The notes beneath the pieces were generated by a model that saw only the letters and a list, made by a program, of their open reading frames with translations, was not told where the DNA came from and searched no databases. Position numbers and translations under genes: made by a program. Below are positions 19,769-28,755 of a DNA stretch of 60,744 bases, piece after piece. The stretch lies in contig CABRFZ010000014.1 in NCBI GenBank assembly GCA_902470365.1, positions 1 through 60,744 on the forward strand, in the 5' to 3' direction. Origin of the DNA: an uncultured Collinsella sp. (GTDB taxonomy: Bacteria; Actinomycetota; Coriobacteriia; Coriobacteriales; Coriobacteriaceae). Position 1 is the stretch's first letter. Each line of letters opens with the position of its first letter.

Positions 19769-21169
19769 TTAGGCCTGCTCGGAAGCCTTGGGCTCGTCCT
19801 TGTACAGGACAAACGAGATGGCAAAGGACACGACCGCGGCAAACGCAAACATGATCGCGTACTGCACGGGCTGGGCCAGGCACAGCAGGATACCGAAGAT
19901 ACCCGTAACACCCGTGCCGGAGGCAGCCAGCGAAGTGAGCGCGCAGACCAGGGCACCGCAACCGCCGCCGATGCAGCCGGCGATGAAGGGCTTAAAGAAG
20001 CGCAGGTTCACACCAAAGATGGCAGGCTCGGTAATGCCCATGAAGGCGGACAGGGCCGAAGGAAGCGCCAGACCCTTGATCTTGGCATCGCGGGTCTTAA
20101 AGGCAACGGCGAGCGCGGCACCACCCTGGGCGATGTTGGCAGCGCTGGCGATGGGCAGCCAATAGGTCACACCGTACTGAGCGAGCTGGCCCAGATCGAT
20201 GGCGGTGTACATCTGGTGGATACCGGTAACGACCGTGGGGGCATAGAACAGGCCGACGATAAAGGAACCGATGCCAAAGGGCAGGGTGAGCAGGGCCTGA
20301 ATCAGACCGAGAATGGCGTTCTCGGCCCACACGAAGATGGGGCCGACGGCAACGAGGGTCACGAGCACGGTCACGAACACCGAGACGAGCGGGGTCACAA
20401 AGAGGTCGAACATCTCGGGAACGATCTTGTGCAGGCGCTTCTCGAGGAAGGCCAGAATAGCGCAGGCGATGACGATGGGGATAACGTGGCCCTGATAACC
20501 GACCCACTCAAAGCTGTACACACCGGGGATGACGTTGACCATGGTCTGCACGCCCTCGGAGGCAACCGTGTAGGCGCTCTGTAGCGAGGAGTTGATGAAC
20601 GCACCACCGACAACGGCGCCCAGATACGGGTTGGCGCCAAAGGCCTTAGCGGCGGAGTAACCGATCAGGATCTGCAGAATGCCAAAGGACGTGCCCGAGA
20701 CCAGGTCGGCAATCTTGTAGATAAAGTTATTGGTGTCGAGCGCGATAAAGCCGTTGGAGGCCATAAAGTTGAGGGCGCTCATAATGCCCAGCAGCAGACC
20801 CGAGGCCACGATGGCAGGGATGATGGGGACAAAGACGTCGCCGAGCACCTTAATGGCGCGCATAAAGATGTTCTGCTGCTGCGCCGCGGCCTCCTTGACC
20901 TCGGCCTTGGTGGCAGCCTCGACGCCACTGAGCGCGATGAACTCCTCGTAGACCTTATTGACGGTGCCAGTGCCAAAAATAATCTGGAGCTGGCCCTGGG
21001 CTTCAAAGACGCCCTTAGCGCCGTCGATATTCTCGAGGGCCTCCTTGTCAACCTTCGCGTTATCGGCAATCACCAGGCGCAGACGCGTGGCGCAGTGTGC
21101 GGCCGAAACAACGTTGCCGGCGCCACCGATGTTGTCGAGCACCTCTTGGGCTGATTTGCGGTAGTCCAT
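19769..21169 (-). CDS. scrA: PTS sucrose-type EIIBC permease
   Basis: This membrane permease imports and phosphorylates sucrose. I start it at MDYRKSAQEV, which has GGAGG about 11 nt upstream, rather than at an in-frame ATG 33 nt earlier. The EIIB domain (about 1-85) has the phosphorylated Cys26 in SAAHCATRLRLV. The EIIC domain (about 100-455) has around ten membrane helices and the EIIC motif GITEPAIFGV. No EIIA domain is fused, so an external EIIA is needed. The adjacent scrB makes sucrose the likely substrate; related EIIBC proteins carry trehalose or beta-glucosides. Confidence 0.88.
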   Translation of the reverse strand: MDYRKSAQEVLDNIGGAGNVVSAAHCATRLRLVIADNAKVDKEALENIDGAKGVFEAQGQLQIIFGTGTVNKVYEEFIALSGVEAATKAEVKEAAAQQQNIFMRAIKVLGDVFVPIIPAIVASGLLLGIMSALNFMASNGFIALDTNNFIYKIADLVSGTSFGILQILIGYSAAKAFGANPYLGAVVGGAFINSSLQSAYTVASEGVQTMVNVIPGVYSFEWVGYQGHVIPIVIACAILAFLEKRLHKIVPEMFDLFVTPLVSVFVTVLVTLVAVGPIFVWAENAILGLIQALLTLPFGIGSFIVGLFYAPTVVTGIHQMYTAIDLGQLAQYGVTYWLPIASAANIAQGGAALAVAFKTRDAKIKGLALPSALSAFMGITEPAIFGVNLRFFKPFIAGCIGGGCGALVCALTSLAASGTGVTGIFGILLCLAQPVQYAIMFAFAAVVSFAISFVLYKDEPKASEQA

Positions 21170-21225
21170 GACTTCTCTTTCCTCCAACGGGTGCATGCGC
21201 ACCCGACTACCTTTGACACTTACAC

Positions 21226-21264
21226 TGTAATCGTTTCAGTTTCATATGTCTGTAATCGTTTTCA
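21226..21264. promoter_or_regulatory. two LacI-family operator-like sites upstream of scrA
   Basis: TGTAATCGTTTCA (21,226-21,238) and TGTAATCGTTTTCA (21,251-21,264) share the LacI/GalR core TGTAANCGNTTNCA, spaced 25 nt centre to centre. They lie about 55-95 nt before the scrA start and are probable sites for the neighbouring regulator. Confidence 0.7.
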
Positions 21265-21352
21265 TAGTAGGGTGAACGGTAGGAAAAAGCCGGCGAATGG
21301 TAGTTTTACCGCAAAAACAGGGGCCTCAAAGGCAGGCAGACATGCCCAAAGC

Positions 21353-22333
21353 CTAGACATTCATAAGTTGATGGCCGAGTTTGAGCGTCTTGAGACCGCT
21401 CTCCCCCTCCACGCCATCGAGCGTGTTGAGCAACATATTGGTCGCCTCGACGCCACTGGTCAGGTAGCCATAATGCACGGTGGGAATGCCGCCCGTCAGC
21501 GCGCGCAAAAACGCGTTGTCGCCAAAACCGCTCACGCGGTGTATACCCTCGCCCATGCCGCGAACCTCATCGATGGCACGCAGCGCGCCCGCCGCCATGG
21601 TGTCGGTCGCGCACGCGATAAACGAAACATCGGGGTCGACGGAAAGCAGTTCACGCGCCGCACCATAGCCCGAGTCGAGCGTAAACAAGCCCAGGCGAAT
21701 CAAGGCGGCATCGAGCGGGTTACCCGCGGCGCGCAAGCCGGCCTCAAAACCGCGACGGCGGTCATAACCGGCCGCGCGGTCCTCTTCGGTAACTCCAATG
21801 TAGGCGATCTTGCCATCTACCCGACCAGCGAGCGCCTGGCCCAGCTCAAAGGCAGCCTCGTAATCGTCGTGATAGACGCACGCCGCGCCCTCGACGTTTT
21901 GGCCGATCAGCACAATGGGCACACGGCAAGACGCAATGGCCGCGCGATGTTCGTCGGTGATCATGGTCGCCACGAGCACGATGCCATCGACCGGGTGGTT
22001 CTGGAACAGGTCGAGATACTCGAGCTCACGCTTGGCCACGTTGTCAGTATTCGCGAGCAGCATCTGGTAGCCTCGGCGACCGAGAACCTGGCCAATGCCG
22101 GCGGTAATGCGGCTCACGGATTCCGAGTTGATCTTGGGCACGATGACGCCGATGAGCTTAGTGGAGCCGGTACGCAGCGCGCGAGCCTGGCTGGACCGCA
22201 CGTATCCGGTCAGCTCAATCGCTTGCTTAATGCGCTCGGCCTTATCCGCCGAGATATATCCACCGTTGAGGTAGCGCGAGACGGCGGCGCTCGAAACGCC
22301 GGCCAGCTCGGCCACATCTTTCATCTTTACCAC
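21353..22333 (-). CDS. scrR: LacI-family sucrose operon repressor
   Basis: The protein (about 326 aa from a GTG start) has the LacI helix-turn-helix KDVAELAGVSSAAVSRYLN followed by the hinge helix and a periplasmic-binding-protein-like effector domain (from STKLIGVIVPKINSE onward). I prefer the GTG at 22,333 because AGGGG lies 5-8 nt upstream. An earlier ATG at 22,366 is in frame, but its codons would cover the operator at 22,349-22,362. Its position and the operators before scrA and before itself point to control of sucrose uptake and autoregulation. The effector is inferred, probably fructose or a sugar phosphate. Confidence 0.88.
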   Translation of the reverse strand: MVKMKDVAELAGVSSAAVSRYLNGGYISADKAERIKQAIELTGYVRSSQARALRTGSTKLIGVIVPKINSESVSRITAGIGQVLGRRGYQMLLANTDNVAKRELEYLDLFQNHPVDGIVLVATMITDEHRAAIASCRVPIVLIGQNVEGAACVYHDDYEAAFELGQALAGRVDGKIAYIGVTEEDRAAGYDRRRGFEAGLRAAGNPLDAALIRLGLFTLDSGYGAARELLSVDPDVSFIACATDTMAAGALRAIDEVRGMGEGIHRVSGFGDNAFLRALTGGIPTVHYGYLTSGVEATNMLLNTLDGVEGESGLKTLKLGHQLMNV

Positions 22334-22348
22334 AAGCACCCCTGTCAT

Positions 22349-22362
22349 TGAAATCGCTTTCA
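22349..22362. promoter_or_regulatory. LacI-family operator at the scrR start
   Basis: TGAAATCGCTTTCA is a near-perfect palindromic LacI/GalR-type operator directly upstream of the preferred scrR start. It differs in the centre from the two scrA sites and could be bound by ScrR or by a CcpA-like regulator. Confidence 0.7.
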
Positions 22363-22450
22363 CCATAATACCCGTGAAGACGGCCTGCGGACCAAATCAG
22401 CCCACCCAGGTCGAGCAAACGTCAGCGAGCGGGCAGCTGCCGTGGCGAGG

Positions 22451-22507
22451 TGCCGCGAAAGAGGAGCGAAGCGTACTTTATGTACGCGAGCGACGGTGTG
22501 AGCGGCA
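22451..22507. repeat. dispersed structured repeat, copy 2
   Basis: This is the second copy of the element at 14,776-14,833. The outer stem is TGCCGC/GCGGCA (22,451-22,456 with 22,502-22,507) and the inner stem GCGTAC/GTACGC (22,471-22,476 with 22,482-22,487). GAAAGAGGAGCGA and GAGCGACGG are conserved between them. It lies between scrR and the DUF4956 gene. Upstream and downstream flanks are not shared. Confidence 0.7.
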
Positions 22508-22543
22508 GATCGCCCGGCAGATGTCCGCGCAGCGTCGACCGGT

Positions 22544-22565
22544 CCGGCGTTCGTCAGAACGCCGG
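22544..22565. terminator. hairpin at the end of the pel-cotH operon
   Basis: CCGGCGTTC and GAACGCCGG form a 9-bp stem with a 4-nt loop, 8 nt past the DUF4956 stop. No T run follows, so it may act as a processing or rho-linked terminator. Confidence 0.5.
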
Positions 22566-22572
22566 AACAAAG

Positions 22573-23239
22573 TTAGCCGTGGTACTCGCCGTTGTACTGG
22601 ATGAGCGTCAGGTCCTCCACGCCGTCGAGCGCGCGGATGGCGTCGGCATAAGGCATATCCACACCGTCCGAGAACACCTCGACAGACATCTCGACCTTGT
22701 CACCGCGCATGGTCTTGGACTTGACGGTGAACTTGGTGCGCCCAAATGCACGCACGATATCATCGCCGGTGGTCTGGCCAGCGTAGTGAATCACCATCAT
22801 GTACACGCGCGCCTTGTCCTGGTGGCTCGCAAAGCCGGCAATCATCACCACAATCACCACAGCCGTGAGCCCCACAAGCGCATACATGCCAGCGCCCGCC
22901 GTAATGCCCGTGGTAATGGCCCAAAACAGATACAGCAGGTCGAGCGGGTCCTTGACCGCCGTACGGTAACGGACGATAGACAGAGCACCGACCATACCGA
23001 GCGAGATGACCACGTTGGTCGAGATCGCGAGCGTGACCATGCAGGTGAGCACGCACATGCCCACGAGTGTCACGGCAAAGCTGCGCGAGTACACCACGCC
23101 GGTAAAGAAGCGCTTGTACACGCAATAGATCAGGATGCCCATGGCGAGCGCCACGAGCAGCGAAAGGCCGATCTTGGCAGGGTCGACCTGGCCAAACGCC
23201 TCCAAGACGGAGTTCTTAAAAAAAGTCCCTGGTGCTCAT
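22573..23239 (-). CDS. DUF4956 membrane protein, frame broken at a T7 run
   Basis: DUF4956 proteins are small membrane proteins often encoded beside VTC-domain and CotH genes; their role is unknown. Three or four N-terminal helices (about 15-120) precede a soluble domain. Translation from the ATG at 23,239, 3 nt after the VTC stop and preceded by GAGGGGA, reads MSTRDFF and then hits a stop. If the seven T residues at 23,218-23,224 (minus strand) were six, it would run on as FFKNSVLEAFGQV into the long open frame, which otherwise starts only at a TTG at 23,205. This suggests an indel, transcriptional slippage, or a sequencing error. Confidence 0.75.
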
Positions 23240-23242
23240 GGT

Positions 23243-24034
23243 CTAAATATCCCCTCGGTTCTCAAAATCCGATTCCCAGTAGTTAAAACCGCGCAGGTAG
23301 GCGGTCTTTTCGTAACACAGGCAGTACTTGGAGACCGCCGTGAGCTCGGCCGCGCCCGGCGGCACCATATCACGCACCAGCTGCGGACAAAACTCGGTAA
23401 ACTTGACCTCCATCACCAGCTTGCCGGGCTCCAGCACGGGCAGCGCGGGCAAGGTCGCGTCAAAGATGTCAAAACTTCCCACCGCCGCGCGCACGTTCAT
23501 GTCAAACGTAATGCGCACGGTGCCCTCATCCATCACCCACGGCTCGCGCTCGTAATCCACGATGGTCCGCGGGCGCATCATATTGCAGATGCACTCGATG
23601 TAGAACTCACGACAGAGCTGGTGTGGACTCCGCAGCAAAAAGTCGTAATCGCCGGCCAGAATCTGCTCGAACTCGTCGCGCGTGAGCGGCGCGTCCTCCT
23701 TATAAATCCAGCTGCCGTACTTCTTTTTACGCTCGAGCTTAATCACCTTGTCGCCGCCGTTATAGATGCGCACGCGATACTTTTTGCGCATGAGAATGCC
23801 GGCGTCTTTTTCCTCGTAGGCCGAGTTGCAATAATCGTCAAAGTACAGGCTGCGAATGGTGTAACCGCCCGCCCGCGCATGCTTGTCCAGCTTAAACACC
23901 GGCGCCATGCGGCAGGCAAGCGCAGCGTGCTCACCCTCGTTAATGAGATATTTAAGCTCGTGGCGGTAACGCTCCTGCGTGGTACGCGCGGGAGGTTCCG
24001 CCAGGCGCTCAAGCAGCGCGCTAGCCCTCCTCAT
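23243..24034 (-). CDS. VTC-domain (polyphosphate-polymerase-like) protein
   Basis: The 263-aa protein matches the VTC tunnel domain (PF09359): RYRHELKYLI near the N-terminus, YTIRSLYFDDY, RKKYRVRIYN, IKLERKKKYG, TIVDYEREPW, and KLVMEVKF. These supply the basic and acidic residues lining the catalytic tunnel in yeast Vtc4. Whether it polymerises phosphate or modifies a polysaccharide or protein is not known. The start at 24,034 has GGGGGA upstream and overlaps cotH by 14 nt. It sits between cotH and DUF4956, a recurrent trio. Confidence 0.85.
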   Translation of the reverse strand: MRRASALLERLAEPPARTTQERYRHELKYLINEGEHAALACRMAPVFKLDKHARAGGYTIRSLYFDDYCNSAYEEKDAGILMRKKYRVRIYNGGDKVIKLERKKKYGSWIYKEDAPLTRDEFEQILAGDYDFLLRSPHQLCREFYIECICNMMRPRTIVDYEREPWVMDEGTVRITFDMNVRAAVGSFDIFDATLPALPVLEPGKLVMEVKFTEFCPQLVRDMVPPGAAELTAVSKYCLCYEKTAYLRGFNYWESDFENRGDI

Positions 24035-25790
24035 ACGTGTCCCCCACGACCTTGCCGCCGTCCTGGACATAGAAGCACAGCATGCCGTACTGTTTGCCGT
24101 CGTCGGTCACATAGTAGTCAAACGCATCTTGCGTATAGCCGTCGGAGTTGGTGGCACGCACGCGCACAAAGTACTGGCCGGTATCGGGCGCATCGCACGT
24201 TACCTCCGGCAGCAGCACGTCCTCGGCCTTAAAGATCACGTCAGTAATGGCGTAATCGCGCGCAAGCTCCACGGTATAGCGAATGTCGTGCGCCTTAAAG
24301 TCGTACGACGCGTCCCAATTCACGCGCAGCTTACCGTTATCGATCTGCGGCACGCCAATGTAGAACGGCATGGGCTTCTTATAGCTCTCGCGATAGCTCT
24401 TGTAGTTCTCCTCAATCTCGGAGGGGATGGCCGCGGCGATCTGCTCGTATTCGTCCTTGGTCACGGGCAGGTTATCGAGGTCGGGCGCAGCAAAGACGAG
24501 CGGCTCCGTGACCTCGCGATAATGCTCGATCATCTTGCTCAGGCGCCCTTCGGTCAAATACGAGCGCAAGTCCTTGACAGCACGGTCGAGTTCACTGCGG
24601 AACGACTTGCTGCGCAACGCGCGGTTAAACAGCACGTTGCCCCAGTAGTTGCTCACGCCGCGCTCCCAGCTCGCATAATCCGAGAATCCCGTCAGGCTCA
24701 ACTCGAGCTTGCGCAGCATGCCGTCGTTGTCCCAATCCAGGATGTACCAGACTTTGGAGTTAAGCGGGCTGTACAGATAGCAGTTACGGTTCTGCGTATC
24801 GCAATTGCCCGTCAAGATCTGAAACGCCATCCAATAGACCAGGTTCTCGGTATCGAAGTAGGTGTCGAGCACATCGTCGATCTTTTGCGTATCGTCGTTG
24901 AGCGCATCGAGCATCTCGATCAACTTGGTATGGTCCGAATCGCCCTTAATCTCGAGCATGCCCTCAAACGCCGTCTGGTTATAGTCGGGGTCATCGGCGA
25001 GCTTAATGGTGTCTTCGAAGCGATGAAAATCGAAGCTGTTCACCTTATAGAGATGCCCGCTCTTATCCAGACCGTGGGCCTTGAGCGCCGTCTTGTTGAG
25101 CTGCTCGACCTGCGTAAACAGTCCGTAGTCCTCAAAGGTGTCGTTAGATTTTTCGGTCTGGTCGCACACCCATAAGTGCACAAACTGCGTGCGCAGGCCC
25201 ATCATCTGGGGAATGCCACGGATCAAATCGTAGGCCATCTTGTTACGAAAGCGCATGCCCTCGCCCATGTGCTTGTTAAGCGCAATCGCACGCTGCTGGC
25301 GCCAGGTACCCTTTCCTTTTTTGAGCTCCACCTTGTAATTCTTCTGCGTATAACCGCTCGACGTCTGGCCGCGCACCTGCACGGTAGCGTTGGGAGCCTC
25401 TTCACCATAACCGACCTCACCGGCAACGGGGCCCTTATCATCGCCAGGCTGCAGCAGGCCCATAACCTGATAGCGCGTCACGCCCATGTCGGCATAGTCG
25501 TAGACCGAGTACGTATTGATCTCGGCCCAGCTATGGTCGGTATTCTCGGAGCTGTTGCCGCGCGAGACCGTCAGGTACATACATACGATGCCCGAGTCAT
25601 CGTAGACCTCGTACAGCTCATCCTTGTCGCGAAGGTGCTTGGTCTCGCTAGACGCATCGGCCTTTTTAATCTTGTCCTGCTTCTTGGTCTTTTTTGTCGA
25701 GGATTCGTCCTGCGAAGAGCAGCCCGAGAGCAGCAATGTGCCGGCAGCCGCCTCAATCAAGCGGCGACGCGATATCATCCTATCGGTCAT
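24021..25790 (-). CDS. cotH: CotH-family lipoprotein kinase
   Basis: CotH proteins (PF08757) are atypical secreted protein kinases, and relatives occur in exopolysaccharide operons. The 589-aa product starts at an ATG preceded by GGAGG and has a signal with RRR, a hydrophobic stretch, and the lipobox LLSGC, so it should be membrane-anchored outside the cell. A charged low-complexity linker rich in Lys/Ser follows. Family hallmarks include QTSSGYTQKNYKVELKKGKG, ALNKHMGEGMRFRNKMAYDL and VWYILDWDNDGM. A C-terminal beta-rich domain (about 510-589) looks like a chitobiase/Fn3-type fold. It overlaps pelG by 11 nt. Confidence 0.87.
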   Translation of the reverse strand: MTDRMISRRRLIEAAAGTLLLSGCSSQDESSTKKTKKQDKIKKADASSETKHLRDKDELYEVYDDSGIVCMYLTVSRGNSSENTDHSWAEINTYSVYDYADMGVTRYQVMGLLQPGDDKGPVAGEVGYGEEAPNATVQVRGQTSSGYTQKNYKVELKKGKGTWRQQRAIALNKHMGEGMRFRNKMAYDLIRGIPQMMGLRTQFVHLWVCDQTEKSNDTFEDYGLFTQVEQLNKTALKAHGLDKSGHLYKVNSFDFHRFEDTIKLADDPDYNQTAFEGMLEIKGDSDHTKLIEMLDALNDDTQKIDDVLDTYFDTENLVYWMAFQILTGNCDTQNRNCYLYSPLNSKVWYILDWDNDGMLRKLELSLTGFSDYASWERGVSNYWGNVLFNRALRSKSFRSELDRAVKDLRSYLTEGRLSKMIEHYREVTEPLVFAAPDLDNLPVTKDEYEQIAAAIPSEIEENYKSYRESYKKPMPFYIGVPQIDNGKLRVNWDASYDFKAHDIRYTVELARDYAITDVIFKAEDVLLPEVTCDAPDTGQYFVRVRATNSDGYTQDAFDYYVTDDGKQYGMLCFYVQDGGKVVGDTYEEG

Positions 25791-27324
25791 CAGGACCTCC
25801 CCAACGATTGCGATACACACGGACCACCGTGCGCTCAAACGCACCATGCGGCTCGCCCTGTAGACGCAGCTCCTCGTAGCGCTGTTCGGCACGGTCGAGC
25901 AAGCAGCCCAACTCCGTAAAGCGACCCGTCTTGTCGGTCGCCACGATGGGCTGCTGACTCAGGATACGATACGGCAAGTTGGCGGTATAAGTATCGAGCC
26001 GCATGAGCGCCACAACAAAAAACACCGCCGCGCCGAGCAAAAAGCCAAAGCCATAAAACTGCTGCGGAAAGAACAGCGAGACGATGGTCGCCAGCCCCGC
26101 CACGCCCGCGAACAGCCCAGAGGCAAGCACGGCGCCCTTGTAGTCGGTAAAGTACAGCAAGATGAGCATCACCGTATTGCCCACGGCATACAGACCATAG
26201 CCCACGCACAGCGTACGAAAATACCCGTGCATAAGGTTGTTGAAGCCCAGTGGCAGGGCCGAGAGCACCGTGGTCTCGAGCAAGATGACCGCTGCCGTCA
26301 CAAACAGCTGCTTGAGCGCGCAAAACCGCAGCTCCCGGTTGAGCGTGGCGAGCATTTCCTCCTCGGCCACCACGATGTCGCCCACCACGCCGCCGTCGTT
26401 AAACAGGCTGTAGTAGTCGCGGTAGCGCGGATAGAAGTTGACCTCGACCGACACTACAAAGTTGACGGTCGTGACAAGGATCGTCAAAAACGCGATGAGC
26501 GCCGGCACATCGTGGTAGGGTGCGCCATAAAACAAGCCCTTGACCTGCACGCCAATGGGGCCGGCCCAAATAATTACCAGATGTGCAAAGAGTCCCAGGT
26601 TGGTAAACAGGCCCGTGAGTGCCAGCGGCATAAACTGATCGAGCCAGCGCAAAAAGAGCCAGGGGCTACGTTCGCTCTGAGGAAAATACCGGTACAGCAG
26701 CACCACGTCCCAAGCGAGCATCACACCGTAGCCCAGGGCGATCGAGGCCAGCAGGCCCTCGACCGGCGGCAGCCCCAGTGCCAGCGCGGCCAAGGCACAC
26801 AGGCACGCCACGCCAATGGCCGCGGCAAAGCTGCACAGAATACCCCGGTAGTCCTTAATAGCGGTGAGATAGCTCATGCCGTTCCAGTTGACGATCATAA
26901 TGTTGAACAGCCACAGGCACAGCAGCCCCTGCAGTAGCGTGGCGCCCGAGAACAGCAAAAATACGCCGTAGAGCACCGTGCCCGCAACGAGCATGATGGC
27001 GTTGGAGCCCCAAAACGAGGGCAAGACCTCTTCTTCGCGCTCGGCAAACAGCATGTCCGCCAAAAAGCGCGTGACGGGCATGGAGAAAAAGCTCGTGAGC
27101 GTAAGCGACGCCAGAAGCGTATAGGTCACCATGCACACCAGCAGATCCTGGTTGGCGCGGCCCACGTCCCACAGACCGCACAGCACCAAAATGCCCACCT
27201 GCAACAGTACGCCCAGCAGCATGGGGCCCGTGCACACGATGCCGGCGTAGCCATAGGCGCGCATCGTGGCAAACAGACCCTTGCGCTTAAACAGGCGCTT
27301 GAGCTCAAAACCGATTCCGGCCAC
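25780..27324 (-). CDS. pelG: PelG polysaccharide transporter
   Basis: PelG is a MATE/Wzx-like inner-membrane protein required to export the Pel polysaccharide. The 514-aa sequence opens with the family signature MAGIGFELKRLF and contains about 12 hydrophobic segments, ending in a short Arg-rich cytoplasmic tail. It follows pelF by 3 nt and overlaps cotH by 11 nt. In the known system it works with PelD, PelE and PelF in one complex. Confidence 0.93.
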   Translation of the reverse strand: MAGIGFELKRLFKRKGLFATMRAYGYAGIVCTGPMLLGVLLQVGILVLCGLWDVGRANQDLLVCMVTYTLLASLTLTSFFSMPVTRFLADMLFAEREEEVLPSFWGSNAIMLVAGTVLYGVFLLFSGATLLQGLLCLWLFNIMIVNWNGMSYLTAIKDYRGILCSFAAAIGVACLCALAALALGLPPVEGLLASIALGYGVMLAWDVVLLYRYFPQSERSPWLFLRWLDQFMPLALTGLFTNLGLFAHLVIIWAGPIGVQVKGLFYGAPYHDVPALIAFLTILVTTVNFVVSVEVNFYPRYRDYYSLFNDGGVVGDIVVAEEEMLATLNRELRFCALKQLFVTAAVILLETTVLSALPLGFNNLMHGYFRTLCVGYGLYAVGNTVMLILLYFTDYKGAVLASGLFAGVAGLATIVSLFFPQQFYGFGFLLGAAVFFVVALMRLDTYTANLPYRILSQQPIVATDKTGRFTELGCLLDRAEQRYEELRLQGEPHGAFERTVVRVYRNRWGGPDDR

Positions 27325-27327
27325 CGG

Positions 27328-28755
27328 CTACACCTCCTTCTTGGGCAAATTGAACGCGCGAGCCGTCTCGTCGTACAGCGCACGATAGTTGGCGAGCATC
27401 TGCTCGTGTAGGTAGTAGGTCGCCACGCGACGCTGGCCGCGCTCCCCCATTTCCAGACGGCGGGCACGGCTCGCGCACATGCGCTCCATGGCATCGGCCA
27501 GACCCTTGCGATACATGGGCGGGCTCACATATCCGGCAACGCCAAAGTCGTCGCCGGGGGCGCCCTCGAGCAGCTCGCGGCAGCAGCCGACCTCGGTCGT
27601 CACGCAGGGGCGACGCGCGCCCAGCGATTCCAACACGCTCAACGGCTGGCCCTCCGAGATGCTCGTCAAAATGGTAAAGTCGAGCTTTTCCATGTACTCG
27701 ACCACGTTGACGCGGCCGGTAAAGATCAAGTCACGCACGCCCAATGTCTCCACTAGCGCATGGCACTCGGCGCCATATTCCTCGTCGTCCACGCCACCCA
27801 TAATATGCAGGCGCACGTGCGGCAGGCGCTCGTGCAACTCAAAGAAGGCATAGATCATGGTCTTGACGTCCTTGATGGGCGCCAGACGCACCACCGCGCC
27901 AATGTCCACCCAGCCGTCATCGGGCTTTAAGGGAATGTCCTTAAAGCGATCGAACTGAATGCCGTTGGGGATGACCAGGCATTTGTCCGCATCGCAGCCC
28001 ATATCAATCTGCGTCTTGCGCGCATTGTGAAACAGGCTCGTCACGCGGAAGGCGCGACGGTAGATTTCCTCCGAAAGCAGGTAGAAAAAGCGGATCCAAC
28101 GGTCCTTAAACGAGGGCACCACCCAGTCAGCGCGAATGATCTCTTCCTCGCGTTCGCGGGTATAGATGCCGTGCTCGGTCAGCAATGCCGGCGCGTTATT
28201 CATGCTGGAGCCCAAACTTGCGAGCAGACCGCCGTAGCCGGTCGAGATGGCGTGATACACGTCGGCCACCGGAACCTCGCTGCCCAGCAGATAGAGCACG
28301 GGCAGCAACATCGAACGCATGGTGTGGAAGGCGTCGGCGAAAGGCGTATACGGGTACTCGGCCAGACACACGTCGCGGAAGATGTCCATAAACGTGCGGC
28401 TCTGCAAAAATGAGAGCGGATGCACGTGGCGGCGCTGGAAAATGTCGAACAGCACGTCCCAGTCCGGATTGGAGAGCGAGACCAGACGGCGCAGGGCCTC
28501 GCGCTCGCGGTCGTCGAAGTCGACTTCCTCCTGCTCGCCCGAAAGACGCAGGGCATCGTCCAGGAACACCTCGTGCACCTCGACGACGTTGCCGGGCAGA
28601 TCGTAGACAAACTTGCCGCGGTCTTCGGCGTGGGCGCCAATCACCCACAGCACAAACTCGTGCTCGGGCATGGCCGTGATGTAGCCGTGCATCCAGGTGG
28701 ACACACCGCCGTGCACGTAGGGATAGCAGCCCTCGAGCACCAAGCAGATTCTCAT
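27328..28755 (-). CDS. pelF: PelF glycosyltransferase (GT4)
   Basis: PelF is the cytosolic glycosyltransferase that builds the Pel polymer. The 475-aa protein begins MRICLVLEGCYPYVHGGVSTW, whose glycine-rich loop is the PelF/GT4 acceptor-site signature (motif shown to its first 20 residues: MRICLVLEGCYPYVHGGVST). The C-terminal Rossmann half carries VVRLAPIKDVKTMI and SEGQPLSVLESLG with the donor-binding Glu residues. Its ATG overlaps the upstream stop as ATGA. Confidence 0.93.
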   Translation of the reverse strand: MRICLVLEGCYPYVHGGVSTWMHGYITAMPEHEFVLWVIGAHAEDRGKFVYDLPGNVVEVHEVFLDDALRLSGEQEEVDFDDREREALRRLVSLSNPDWDVLFDIFQRRHVHPLSFLQSRTFMDIFRDVCLAEYPYTPFADAFHTMRSMLLPVLYLLGSEVPVADVYHAISTGYGGLLASLGSSMNNAPALLTEHGIYTREREEEIIRADWVVPSFKDRWIRFFYLLSEEIYRRAFRVTSLFHNARKTQIDMGCDADKCLVIPNGIQFDRFKDIPLKPDDGWVDIGAVVRLAPIKDVKTMIYAFFELHERLPHVRLHIMGGVDDEEYGAECHALVETLGVRDLIFTGRVNVVEYMEKLDFTILTSISEGQPLSVLESLGARRPCVTTEVGCCRELLEGAPGDDFGVAGYVSPPMYRKGLADAMERMCASRARRLEMGERGQRRVATYYLHEQMLANYRALYDETARAFNLPKKEV

